64,000 nt of DNA from Heloderma charlesbogerti. Its lineage: Eukaryota; Chordata; Lepidosauria; Squamata; Helodermatidae. The notes under the pieces are model-generated. The model did no database searches. It was not told the DNA's origin and saw only the letters and a list, made by a program, of their open reading frames with translations. Below are positions 22,072 through 32,581 of the stretch, piece by piece; positions within the stretch are counted from its first letter, which is position 1; each line of letters begins with the position of its first letter. A program made the translations under genes and the position numbers. The DNA lies in NCBI GenBank assembly GCA_026122225.1, contig JANEZZ010002705.1, positions 1,045,001 to 1,109,000 on the forward strand, in the 5' to 3' direction.

Positions 22072-22892
22072 TAGGGATGTCAGAGAATTCTGCGACGGAT
22101 CTCAGTGAGGCTGAATGCCAGTGCATTCAGCCCCCCAAAATCCATTGTGGAACAGCCTGCCACCCCCCGCCCCCTGCAGATCCCCCCCAGGACGAGACTT
22201 AACTGGGGCGGATGTTTCGGATGGCGGCGGCAGCGGCTCCGGCGGCAGCGGCAGCGGCGGCTGGTCTTCTGACCAGCTGCCACCGCCGCCATTTGCAGTC
22301 TGTGTTTTTTTCTTTCTTTTTTTCCCCATAGACGTGATAGGCTACGTAAAGACTTACATAGCCTATCACGTCTGGGTAAAAAAAAATGCGTACCCAAATG
22401 GCGGCGGCTACGGCCGCCGCCATTTGCATTCCTTATTTTTCACCATCTTAGTCTACGTCAATATTTACGTAGACTAAGACGAAGAAAAGAAAAGGGAACG
22501 CAAATAGCGCCCAGTACGCTATTTGCGTTCCCCTTTCTTTTCTTCATCTTAGTCTACGTAAATATTTACATAGACTAAGACGGCAAAAAATAAGGAACGC
22601 AAATGGCGGCGGCCATAGCCGCCGCCATTTGCATACGCGTTTTTGTTTTGTTTTTGTTTTTTTACCCAGAGCCCTCCACGGCCGGAAATCCAGCTGCAGA
22701 CGGCCCTGGCCTGGGCCTGGCCGGCTGCTCCGCAGAGTCACCGCGGAGCACAGCCGGCCATCGAGGATTCCGGGGGGGAGGACCGGATCGCCTCTCCCCC
22801 CCGTCGAGGATTCCAGGGGGAGGGACAGAACATCTCCCCCCCACACCATGAACAGAATCCACGAAAAGGTAAGTGACTTTCGTACATCCCTA
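22072..22892. mobile_element. GC-rich nested-palindrome foldback hAT-like element
   Basis: This 821-bp element starts TAGGGATGTCAGAG and ends CGTACATCCCTA. Flanks GCTGCATG and GCTCCATG are an 8-bp target duplication with one mismatch. The interior is a palindrome centred near 22510. Each arm contains smaller palindromes: GATAGGCTACGTAAA with its complement, CGCAAATGGCGGC with its complement, and TAGTCTACGTAAA with its complement. Open frames here arise from GC richness and are not genes. Confidence 0.85.
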
Positions 22893-23089
22893 GCTCCATG
22901 ATATGTCTTCAGACTAATTATACTCCATGTATTTTTTAAAAGTGAAAGCTCATATCTCATTTCCTGTTAGCACAACAGATTAGCACCAATGCCTTTTTTC
23001 AAGAAATAAGTGTGAATACTCTTCAGTCTTAGGCCCATCCATTTAACCTCTCCCCACCCCCCACCCCCCGATTAATCAACTAAAGCTTT

Positions 23090-23375
23090 AATTCAGGACT
23101 GGGGAACCTGTGGTTCTCTGGATGGTTTTCCACTACAACTCCCATCATACATGACCATTGGCCATGCTAGCTGGGGCTGTTGGTAGTTGGAATCCAGGGA
23201 GCACAGGTTTCCCTGCTAGTTCTTTAGTTGATTAGTCCACTGCAGCCTTCCCTGATCTGGTGCCCTTCAAATGTCTTGGACTTCATTTCCAATCATCCTC
23301 ATCCTGCATGGCTAGTGAGAGTTGTAATCCAAACATGTCTGGAGAACAGCAGGTTGGGGAAGGCTGATCTACTGA
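23090..23375. mobile_element. two CAGGGGTGGGCAAC-family foldback MITE fragments
   Basis: Positions 23095-23222 show ACTACAACTCCCATCAT and GTTGGTAGTTGGAATCC in hairpin arrangement. Positions 23232-23370 carry the same theme (CTTCATTTCCAATCATC, GAGAGTTGTAATCC, AGCAGGTTGGGGAAGG). Both are diverged from the 36643 copy. Confidence 0.55.
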
Positions 23376-23507
23376 TTAAAATGTTCAGCATTAAACACAA
23401 GTTTTTCATGAGCTGGAACTCTAAAGGCTTTTTGCTGCTGGAGGCATAAAAAAACCAGTGATGCCTCCATAGTGTGCAGCTGGCTCTCCCCAGAGTTTCT
23501 GTGCATG

Positions 23508-23540
23508 CATTGTTGTTGTTGCTGTTGTTGTTGTTGTTTA
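23508..23540. repeat. TTG microsatellite
   Basis: About ten TTG units, one interrupted, at the L2 tail. Confidence 0.92.
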
Positions 23541-24045
23541 TGTTCCTATACCACCGAATAGCCAAAGCTTTCTGGGCGGTTTGCAAAGATTAAAAAAACA
23601 TTTAAAAAGTATACAGATATTAAAAGCCATTTACATTAAAAGAGAGAGAAAGAATATACAGAAGAGAACATATATATAAAACAACATCAAACCAGCAATC
23701 TCATGCAAGCCACCATAACCATAAGACAATCCAGATCGATTAAAACTTATCCTATGCTGTTGAATGCCTGGGAGAACAGAAAGGTGGCACCGAAAAGATA
23801 ACAGTGTTGGCATCAGGCGGGCCTCACTGGGGAGATCTTTCCACAATTGGGGGGCCATCACCGAGAAGGCCCTCTCCCTTGTCGCAGTCTTCCAAGCTTC
23901 CCTCGGAGTAGGCAAGAGGAGGAGGGCCTTAGAGGTTGAGTGTAATGTATGGGTAGGTTCAGGTTGGGAGAGGTGCTCCATCAGGTATTATGGTCCCAAG
24001 CGATGTAAGGCTTTATAGTGCATTGTCAATGCTTACAATGCACAC
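23535..24045 (-). mobile_element. L2-like LINE 3' end
   Basis: The minus strand encodes [20 protein letters not shown] followed by TLLSFRCHL. The tail (CCGCCCAGAAAGCTTTGGC near 23560) ends in TTG repeats. Confidence 0.8.
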
Positions 24046-25040
24046 CTCATCATGGCTACTCCAGATACTTGTGGGCCCTCAGATGTCACAGTGTCTTTCT
24101 GCCCCCTCCCTGTACACTGTCCCTTTGCTATTGCTCCCTCCTTTTCTTACCATATCCCCTTTGAAAGACTCTCTTGCAGATATAATAAGCTTTGTCCAAT
24201 GTGGCTCAAAATACAATATCTTGCAGCTAGGAAATGTCTAGACAGTGCTGTAAAAACAGAACATTAAACTCTCTTTGGAACATCTTAACTGCAGCGAACA
24301 AATATAGTTGCCACTAAATGGTGTACTCCAGTAAAGCCCGCCATCGAAGAAAAAACGCACAAAACATTTGACCTTCCTTGCATACTTCTCACAGAAAGTG
24401 ACAGAACCACACCAAAGTAAGCAAGTATAACTACAGTATTTTGCTATGATGCCATCGTTTTCTACATTGCAGACTTTCACTATTATTGCCCTCGTGTTCT
24501 TTGCGCATATCAGAACATGGATTTAAAAATCTTTTCATGTAGATTATGAAATACTGATGCATTCATTTATGGATGTATTTATTTATTTATTTCTTGAAAG
24601 ATTACATGCCAAAATTGCAAGGAGAAGCGGGGGGAGAACAAAGCCGAGCAGCCACCCCCATCCCTGACATATTTAGAAATCCAGCCTCATCTCCTGAAAA
24701 AATAATTGGCAAAGAAAAAATAAAAATCAAATCCCGTAATGTCAATCCAGGCAAATGTGCCTGCAGTTAAAATCCTTTCTACCTTGTTTTGTCAGAAGGA
24801 GCTTGGTGAATCAAACTATGAAAACCCCTCATGCACCGCTCCTGCTTCCTGCACCAGGACTTCCGGTGGTCAGACGGCTTGGGGATATTTATAGCCTGAA
24901 AGAACAAAAGACTGGAAACCGTTTGAGTGAGACAGAAAGAGAACGAATCAGGGGGAGAGAGGGGATTTCTACACCAGCCTAAAATCCTGCATTTAAAATG
25001 GGGCTTTCTGCTTCCGTTTTAAATGCAGGATCACAACTGA
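24046..25040. other. unassigned stretch
   Basis: 24440-24830 is non-repetitive and could hold conserved noncoding sequence. An ATTT run is at 24576-24592 and a hairpin at 24984. Confidence 0.3.
24984..25031. repeat. 15-bp perfect inverted repeat upstream of CR1
   Basis: ATCCTGCATTTAAAA at 24984-24998 is the complement of 25017-25031, with an 18-base loop. It lies just before the CR1 5' region. Confidence 0.85.
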
Positions 25041-28000
25041 TTCCCTTTACACGCACTTCCTTCTCTGTAGATGGCCATTCCCATAGCGTTATGTTTCCGT
25101 GAAGGGGCATTCCACACACTCCAGGTTCAGCATGAGCTTCTCTGCTCCGCCGCTGCTGTCCTCTCTGCCACCATGCGCTGCCGCTCTGCCACTCTGCTGC
25201 TCTGTTTTGACCAGGCCACTCTGCACCAGTGGAAGCAGTGGAGCTCTGGAACCGATTCCAGGTACTTGCGGATGAGACTGGAGGACAGCCTGCAGAGGAA
25301 GAATTACAGGGGAATCTGCATGAGAGTGAGCAAGAGGCTGAAGGTCAGCCAAGCAGAGGCGATGAAACCAAGGCCTACAACAACAAGCAGAGCGGTAGTA
25401 GTGGGAGACTCCTTGCTGCTTGGGAGCAAAACCCAAGTATGTCACGAAGACCCGTGGACTCGCCAGGTACGCTGTCTCCCAGGAGGACGGATTAGAGACA
25501 TGACTGAAGGGTTGCCTGCACTCATAAAGCCCACTGACAGGTATCCCTTTCTTCTCATCCATGTGGGAACAAGTGATACCGCCAAGCGGAGCTACGAAGA
25601 GATCACGTCAGACCTTGAAGCTTTGGGAAGGAAACTCAAGAATATTGGGGCCCAGATAGTTTTCTCATCCATCCTTCCAGTAGTTAGAAGAGGGATAGAA
25701 AGGGAAAGAAAAATATTCCGCGTGAATGACTGGCTACAAAGGTGGTGCTGATGAGAGAGATTTGGATTCTTGGACCGCGGGCTTTACTTCCCGGAAGATG
25801 GACTGTTGGCAAGGGATGGGTTGCACCTCACAAGGGCTGGGAAGAATGTTTTTGGCCACAGCATGAAGAACTTTATCAGGAGGACTTTAAACTGAATCCT
25901 ATGGGGAAGGGAGACGTAAAGTTGGGGGTAACAATGGACGAAGGCTCATGCACCACAATGGAGAGAACAGCTCTAATAGTGCCCAATAATAGTCTTCTAT
26001 ATACTAATGCCCAGAGTATGAGAAACAAACAGAACGAACTTGAACTCTTAATATAGGAGGGAAATTATTACTTGATAGGTGTAACTGAAACTTGGTGGGA
26101 TGACTCTCATAACTGCATACAGCAATTGAAGGATATAACTTGTTCAAAAAGAACAGGAGGAACAGAAAGAGAGGTGGGGTTGCACTATATGTGAAAAATA
26201 CATATCTCTGCACAGAAATACAGGAGGATAAGCTTGGTAGCCCCATCAAGAGCATCTGGGTTAAAATAAATGGAGCAAAGAATAAAAGGAACATGGTGTT
26301 CAGAGTCTACTACCAGCCACCCAATCAAGGAGAAGACGAGGATGAAACTTTCGAAAAGCAAATAGCTAATGTTGCAAGGAAGCATGGTGTAATAGTAATG
26401 GGGGACTTCAATTTCCAATATTTGTTGGGAGACAAGTTCTGCAAAACATGGCACCTCCAGGAACTTCCTGACTTGCGTGGTGGATAGCTTCCTCCTACAG
26501 AAAGTAGAGGAAGGAACTAGAGGATCGGCTATCCTTGACTTGATCCTAACCAACAGAGATGACTGAGTGGATAAAGTAGCAGTTACAGGAACTCTGGGGG
26601 AAAGCGACCATGTTATACTTGAGTTCTTGGTTCTAAAGGAAGCAAAAGCCAAGTGTAGTCAAACGCGTACCCTGGATTTTAGGAAAGCCGATTTTAATAA
26701 ACTCAGAACAATGATAAGTAAGGTCCCATGGCAAGTGACCCTAATGAGAAAAGGAGTCCAAGATGGGTGGGAGCTTTTAAAAAAGGAAATTCTCAAGGCA
26801 CAATTACAAATAATTCCAACATAAAGAAAAGGTGAAAGACAACAGAAGAAGCCAATGCGGCTTCACAAAAAGCTCAGAGATGATCTGAAAACAAAAAAGT
26901 ACACATATAGGAAGTGGAAGGAAGGCTAAGCAACAAAGGAAGAGTACAAATAGGTAGCACAGAATTGCAGGGAGGGGGTCAGGAAGGCTAAAGCTGAGAA
27001 CGAGCTGAGGTTAGCGAGGAATGCTAAAAACAACAAAAAGGCTTTCTTCAGCTACGTGCATAGTAAAAGACAGAGGAAAGAAATGGTGGTTCAGCTATTA
27101 AATAAGGATGGCAAAACGATAACAGATCGTTTTCTTAACAAAGAAAAGGCAGAAGTGCTCAATTCCTACTTTGGCTCAGTCTTCTCCCGAAAGAGGGTCT
27201 ATGAGCCCCCTGGCAAAGGAGAAGTACAGGCTGAAGGGGCAGGATTGCAGCTTGAGATCGATAGGCATATGGTCAAGGAACACCTAATTACTTTGAATGA
27301 GTTCAAATCTCCAGGGCTAGATGAACTGCACCCTAGAGTAATAAAGGAACTGGCAGAAGAGCTCTCAAAACCACTGTCTATTATCCTTGAGAAATCAAGG
27401 ATGGGTGAAGTGCCAGATGACTGGAGGAGGGCTAATGTTGTCCCTATCTTCACAAAGGGTAAAAAGGAGGAACCTGGGAACTACAGACCAGGCAGTCTGA
27501 CTGACATCAATCCCTGGGAAAATTCTGGAGCAGATCATAAAGCAATCCATCTGGAAGCAACTTGAAAACAATGCAGTGATTACTCAAAGCCAACATGGAT
27601 TTGTCAAGAACAAATCCTGCCAGACGAATCTGATCTCATTTTTTGATCAAGTAACCTCCCTTGTGGACTGTGGGAATGCAGTGGACATAATATACCTCAA
27701 CTTCAGCAAAGCTTTCGACAAAGTGCCCCATGATCTCCTGATGAGCAAACTAGCTCAAAGTGGGCTAGATGAAACAACAATCCAGTGGATCCATAGTTGG
27801 CTACGGAATCAAAGAGTGCTTATCAATGGGATCCACTCAAAATGCGGAGAGGTAATGAGCAGGGTACCACAGAGCTCAGTCCTGGGCCCAGTACTCTTCA
27901 ACATTTTTCTTAATGACTTGGAAGAGGAGGTGCAGGGAATGCTGTTCAGATTTGCAGATGACACAAAATTGGGTGGGATAGCTAATACTTTGGAAGACAG

Positions 28001-28627
28001 AAACAAAATTCAAAGTGATCTTGATAGACGGAAGCGCTGGGCAGAAAACAACAGAATGACATTTAATAGGGATAAATGCCAAGTTCTGCACCTAGGAAAA
28101 AGAAACCAAATGCACAGTTACAAGGTGGTGGATACGAGGCTCAACAACACTACAAGCGAGAAGGATCTTGGAATTGTTGTCAATCACAAGCTGAATATGA
28201 GCCAACAATGTGATGTGGTTGCAAAAATAGCCAATGCTCTTTTGGGCTGCATTAATAAATGCATAGCTTCCAAATCCTGGGAAGTACTAGTCCCCCTCTA
28301 CTCAGCACTGGTTAGGCCTCATCTGGAGTACTATGTCCAGTTCTGGGCACCGCACTTTAAGAAGGATGCAGACAAGCTGGAGAGGGTTCAGAGGAGGGCA
28401 ACAAAGATGATCAGGGGACTGGACACAAAGCCCTATGAGGACGAGAGACTGAAAGAACTGGGCACGTTTAGCCTTGAGAAGAGAAGACTGAGGGGAGATA
28501 GGATAGCGCTCTTCAAGGACTTGAAAAGTTGTCCCAGAGAGGAAGGCCAGGATCTCTTCTCAATCATCCTAGAGTGCAGGACATGGAATAATGGGCTCAA
28601 GTTACAGGAAGCCAGATTCCGGCTAAA
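25041..28627 (+). mobile_element. CR1 LINE, long defective copy
   Basis: CR1 is a chicken-repeat-1 type non-LTR retrotransposon. ORF1 (about 25095-25750) contains an SGNH/GDSL esterase-like region with VVVGDSLLLGS and LLIHVGTSDTA. ORF2 follows: an APE endonuclease (YTNAQSMRNKQNELELL near 26000, MGDFNF near 26400), then reverse transcriptase from about 27000, with DFSKAF-type motif ILYNFSKAFD-like near 27700 and catalytic FADD near 27955. The frame is broken several times. Breaks include a TAG at 26054 and a 4-bp duplication near 27496-27503. The element ends abruptly at about 28627 and lacks its 3' tail. It is a relic and cannot make a full polyprotein. Confidence 0.93.
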
Positions 28628-29494
28628 TCAAAACCAGTCTGAGGTGCTGAGGTGAGAATTCAAAGAATAGGGGTGAGTCAACTATGTGACCACCCCTTCC
28701 TGAACTGCGGCCAGCAGAATCGAGGCATGCATAGCCTGCTCCAATCAGCCACCTCCAGGTTATTGAGCTAACTGTGGAGTGCAGAAACCAGTTACTTACT
28801 ATATGACTAATCCCTTGTTTGGTGTGGTGAATGAGGCTTCTGTTCATTTATCATTTTATGACTATAAAATGTTGTCCTAAACTTCAGCCAGCTCTACACC
28901 TTGTGTCATATCATTATGATCCCATCATGGTAACACTATATCCCCCTTGTGCATTTATACCTCGCAGGACATACAATGGCATTTGTTGCGGAATAAAATG
29001 TGGAATTAAAAGGAGGAAATAACACTACCATATACAGAATGTGTCATGTGCCCCAACAGTCATCAGCGCTCTTCAATACTGCTCACTAGCCTTCCTGTAT
29101 GATCAGATAGTTTAATAATTCTGCGTATAATGTGCTATAATATTTGATACCTGTTTTTATACATTTTGTATGTCCTCTCTTTGTGTTTTTGGTGCGTGTG
29201 TGTGTGCATGTCTGTGTTCAGTGCAAGTGGGACCTTAACATGCATGATAAGGACCTGAAATGTTTGGGGCGGGGGGGGGCCTTAACATGCATGCACGTTC
29301 CTCCATGGCTACTTCAGATCCTCTTGCTTTACTTTACAGATGTCTTGAGGCAGATGAAGTGAGAAGGCAAAGTACAGGTGACACATGATGAAACTGATAT
29401 GACAAAAAGATGAAAGGACTACATCATGCTAGTGTCAATGGCAGAAAAGCCATTCTCTACAACCATTGCATCTGCAAAGTACCATCTCAATGAC

Positions 29495-29582
29495 AGTGCA
29501 ATCCTATACATGTGTACTCAAAGGTAAGTCCCATTGAGTTAAGTCGGGACTCACTCTCAGGTAAATGGGTAAAGGACTGCAT
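29495..29582. mobile_element. GCAATCCTAT foldback MITE
   Basis: It starts GTGCAATCCTATACATGTGT and contains GGTAAGTCCCATTGAG. The right arm is diverged (GGACTGCATCC). It is the same family as 59643 and 63776. Confidence 0.55.
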
Positions 29583-29768
29583 CCTGATTTTTCTTTCTTT
29601 CTGGATGGTGAACCCCATGGAGAAGCTGAGCCCTCTCAACCTGGGAAATGAGGCACTTTTTACCCAATTGTTCTAAGTTTGCCATATACTTTGGAGGCAA
29701 AATTGCTGCGATTCGGCTTGACTTCACGGCTGCCATTTTAAACACAGTCAACACATGAGACTTCAGAG

Positions 29769-29890
29769 CAGGGGTGAGCAACTTGTAGCCCTCCAGCTGT
29801 TTTGGCCCACAACTTTCAGCATCCCTCACCATTGGTGTATAGCTCAGGGCTGATGGGATTTGTAGGCCGAAACATCACTGTCCCAAAGGA
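29769..29890. mobile_element. CAGGGGTGGGCAAC-family foldback MITE
   Basis: It begins CAGGGGTGAGCAACTTGTAG and includes CCCTCACCATTGG and GCTGATGGGATTTGTAGG. The right arm is diverged. Confidence 0.6.
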
Positions 29891-30597
29891 TGGTGATGGG
29901 CAGCTGGTCATCATTTCCCTATGACCTGCTTAGTGGTGTCCACTAGGACCCATTACATCCCCCTTCTGTTCAGTGTGTAAATGCTGGCTGAGATCATCAG
30001 AAGGCATGATGCTAAGAGCTGTCAATATAGTGCCATACCATTTTTATCTGACCCAACGCTACTGTCTGAGTCCTAACCCAGTCTGTAGGCATATCAAGGG
30101 ACTGGATGCAAACAAGCCAACGGTAACAGAATCTTGACAAAACAGGAGTAATGCTGGTTGGCAAGCCATGTGACCTGGGGAAACATTGGTCTCATTTATG
30201 TATGGGTTTCAGCCCTTATGTCACAGGTTCATGGCCTGTGGATCCCTCTAGGTCCACAGCTGTGCCTGGAGTCCTAGGTTGTTGTGTGGTTAGGGATGCT
30301 TTCTAAGTGCAACCTTTCTATCTAATGAAGGCATATGACCTTTGCATTAATTCCTCTACAACGTCAGTTGTAGGCCATGCAATGCCTTTGAAAACTCTGG
30401 CTAGCCATGGAAACCCTTCAGAAGCATCAACTGGTGCAGAACATGACATGTTATATAGTACACTTTCCCAGGAAAACCTTCTCTCTTGATTATTAGAAGT
30501 AGTACAGTGATTCTTCTCTGTTTATTAGACCAGTAAAGGCTGCTGATGACAGCAGATTGCACCAGTGCTATGATATGTACAATGGCTCCCTCTGACA

Positions 30598-31040
30598 TAG
30601 CACATACTTTGCATGCAGAAGCCACCAGGTTCAATCCCTACCATCTCTAGTTATACAAGATCAGGGAGCAGGTGATGGGGTAGGAGGACCCCTCTGCCTA
30701 AGATCCTGGAAAGCCACTACCAATCTAAGTAGGCAACAGTGGAGGCTGGTGGCTCTGATTTCGGTGGGGCTGTGAATCCATGTTGGGTTTCAGTCAGAAC
30801 AAGCCGGAATTCTAAAGGAGCTATCCAAGCTGAGGAAACTATTTTGGGGATAGGGTTGAGCACCTTCAATAGGTGCTGCCCAGTTCTTTTAGAGTTCTGG
30901 TTGGTTCTGGCTGAAACCCATAATGGATTCACAGCCCCACTGAAATCAGAGCCATCAGCCTCCACTGGTAGACCATACTGGGCCAGATGGATAAAGACTC
31001 TGAGTTGGTATTGGGCAGCTTGGCAAATGGTGGGGAGATT
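30598..31040 (+). mobile_element. tRNA-derived SINE, family 1, interrupted by a MITE
   Basis: The head (TTTGCATGCAGAAGC, GGTTCAATCCC) runs to 30736 and the tail resumes at 30968 (ACTGGGCCAGATGG, TTGGGCAGCTTGGC). The CAGTGGAGGCTGG MITE occupies 30737-30967. Confidence 0.75.
30737..30967. mobile_element. CAGTGGAGGCTGG foldback hAT-like MITE
   Basis: This 231-bp near-palindrome has termini CAGTGGAGGCTGGTGGCTCT and the complementary end AGAGCCATCAGCCTCCACTG. Flanks GTAGGCAA/GTAGACCA (6 of 8) are the duplicated target. It splits a tRNA-derived SINE that resumes at 30968. Confidence 0.85.
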
Positions 31041-31271
31041 TAAATGAATCTGAACAAATGTTTATTCTTTTTAAGTGGGCGGGAGGAAGATATGTCATGA
31101 TCCACCAGGAGCATCGTATACAATATAATGGCATACGTTGATATAAATGAATAAAAATTGATATAAATCAATAAAGTTTAACCCATTTTTTCCACTGAAT
31201 AGCCTCTAAAATGTTTTTAAAAAACTAACATGAAACAACAACCACAAACAGAGTCTAATTTTGTAGTAAAC

Positions 31272-31277
31272 TTTATT
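31272..31277 (-). terminator. MATN1: candidate MATN1 polyadenylation signal
   Basis: The minus strand has AATAAA here, about 1,250 bases past the MATN1 stop. It is followed 20-50 bases downstream by a GT-rich stretch (minus strand of 31215-31255, with repeated TGTTTGT/GGTTGTTG). Signal plus GT-rich element is the usual cleavage context, implying an end near 31255 and a 3' UTR of about 1.27 kb. Confidence 0.55.
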
Positions 31278-31699
31278 TTTTTTTCTACACCCCCCCCAAA
31301 TAAAATCAGTTATGATGACAATATACTTCGTTATTCTGAAAAGCCTACTCTCAAGTATAAATATTCTGATACAAACCCCTACAAAATTAACCAAAGCCCA
31401 ACCACTCGTGCTCACATTTGGAGGGGTGCAGTGGTGATGTGTCACACAGCATGCCTTGGATATGATGAGTCACTTCTTCATCAACAGTGACCAGGGACTG
31501 TTCATGAGGAGCAACAGAAATCCCTGGGGCAAATCCATATTGGTCTACGGCTTCAGTATCACCTAAAACTGGGATGGCTTTCACCTATGGCAAGGAGAAA
31601 TGCCAATTGGGTGCTAATGAAAACTTTGTAACCAGAGCCTCCTCCAATAGCAGTGTCCTGCACTGTTGGGTTACCTTGATTATGAAGCTTCAGTTATTT

Positions 31700-31755
31700 G
31701 GGGTCACGAAGAGTCGGACACAACTTAACGACTGAACAACAACAACGACAACAAC
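31700..31755 (+). mobile_element. BovB 3' terminal fragment
   Basis: GGGGTCACGAAGAGTCGGAC, ACTTAACGACTGAAC and an ACAACA tail mark the last ~55 bases of BovB. It lies in the predicted MATN1 3' UTR in antisense orientation. A SINE with a BovB-type tail is the alternative source. Confidence 0.8.
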
Positions 31756-32528
31756 ACTGATAACATTGCAAGGATGATGTAGGCAAGGGGTCAGGAAGCA
31801 ATGATGTCCTACTGCATTAGGGAAGCTGTCTTGTGCAACTGCAAATGGGTCCATGGATACATCCATCGTACAAAACCAGACTTGATCCCGTAAAACTTAA
31901 GCACTATTGTTGGTGAGCAGAAATGTTGGCCATAGTTGTTGAAGATCTAAACTTGCCTTCTTTCTTCTAGTACCACAAGTAGGAGTTTGCAGCAGGAGCA
32001 TCTGATCCTCTACGCCCCACTTAATATTGCCTAATTGTTTCACCTACATCTAGATAAATGTTTTATGCATAAATTATACATTTGCCACTTTAAAAAAAAC
32101 ATTCAAAGTCACATGAGTCAAATTCAGTTCTTAAACAAAATGAAGGCATACACAGAAATTACATGAAAAAGAAGAATGCAAAAGATCTGGTGAGCATTCA
32201 CAGAACTCATAAAAAGAACGCATTGATGTTTTAATATAGATGAATATATATATATCTATATATTAAGCTTTAGATTAAAACAAATCCTCCAGGTATTTAA
32301 TATATGCATATTCTACGATGCAAGGAAAGTTTAACGTAGTTTGGTACACAAGGATGTCTAGTGCTTTACCATGACCTATATTCTACAATTTCCCCCCCTC
32401 TCAAAATGAAGACACCTAGAATAGTCAAATGAAGGTGTAGCTGAAGAGAAGAGCTGCCCATCCATATCAGTCAAAGTCTTCTGGTACATTTGTCTTAAGT
32501 TGGGAAGGCGCACAAATGATTTTGCTTT

Positions 32529-32581
32529 TTAAACGGTGATCCTGTTTTCTAGGGCAGCCAGCTTTTTCATCACAGCTTCCA
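32529..32581 (-). CDS. MATN1: MATN1 exon 8: end of coiled coil and stop codon
   Basis: This very short coding exon has 53 bases including TAA at 32531-32529. Joined to the C left by exon 7 it reads [17 protein letters not shown] and stop, a leucine/valine heptad that completes the trimeric coiled coil. The exon start at 32581 follows an intron ending in AC (32583-32582), not AG. Matrilin-1 from other vertebrates ends with a very similar helix. Confidence 0.92.

Larger units (their letters stand above)
28628..30597. other. unassigned outside the MITEs at 29495 and 29769
   Basis: No coding or RNA gene recognised. Confidence 0.35.

Noticed and set aside
22080..22960. Several overlapping GC-rich open frames as a gene or CpG-island promoter
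   Set aside because: They lie entirely inside a palindromic transposable element with target duplications. Similar frames recur in every copy, on both strands.
25229..25495. Separate small gene overlapping CR1 ORF1
   Set aside because: It is the alternate frame of the frameshifted CR1 ORF1.
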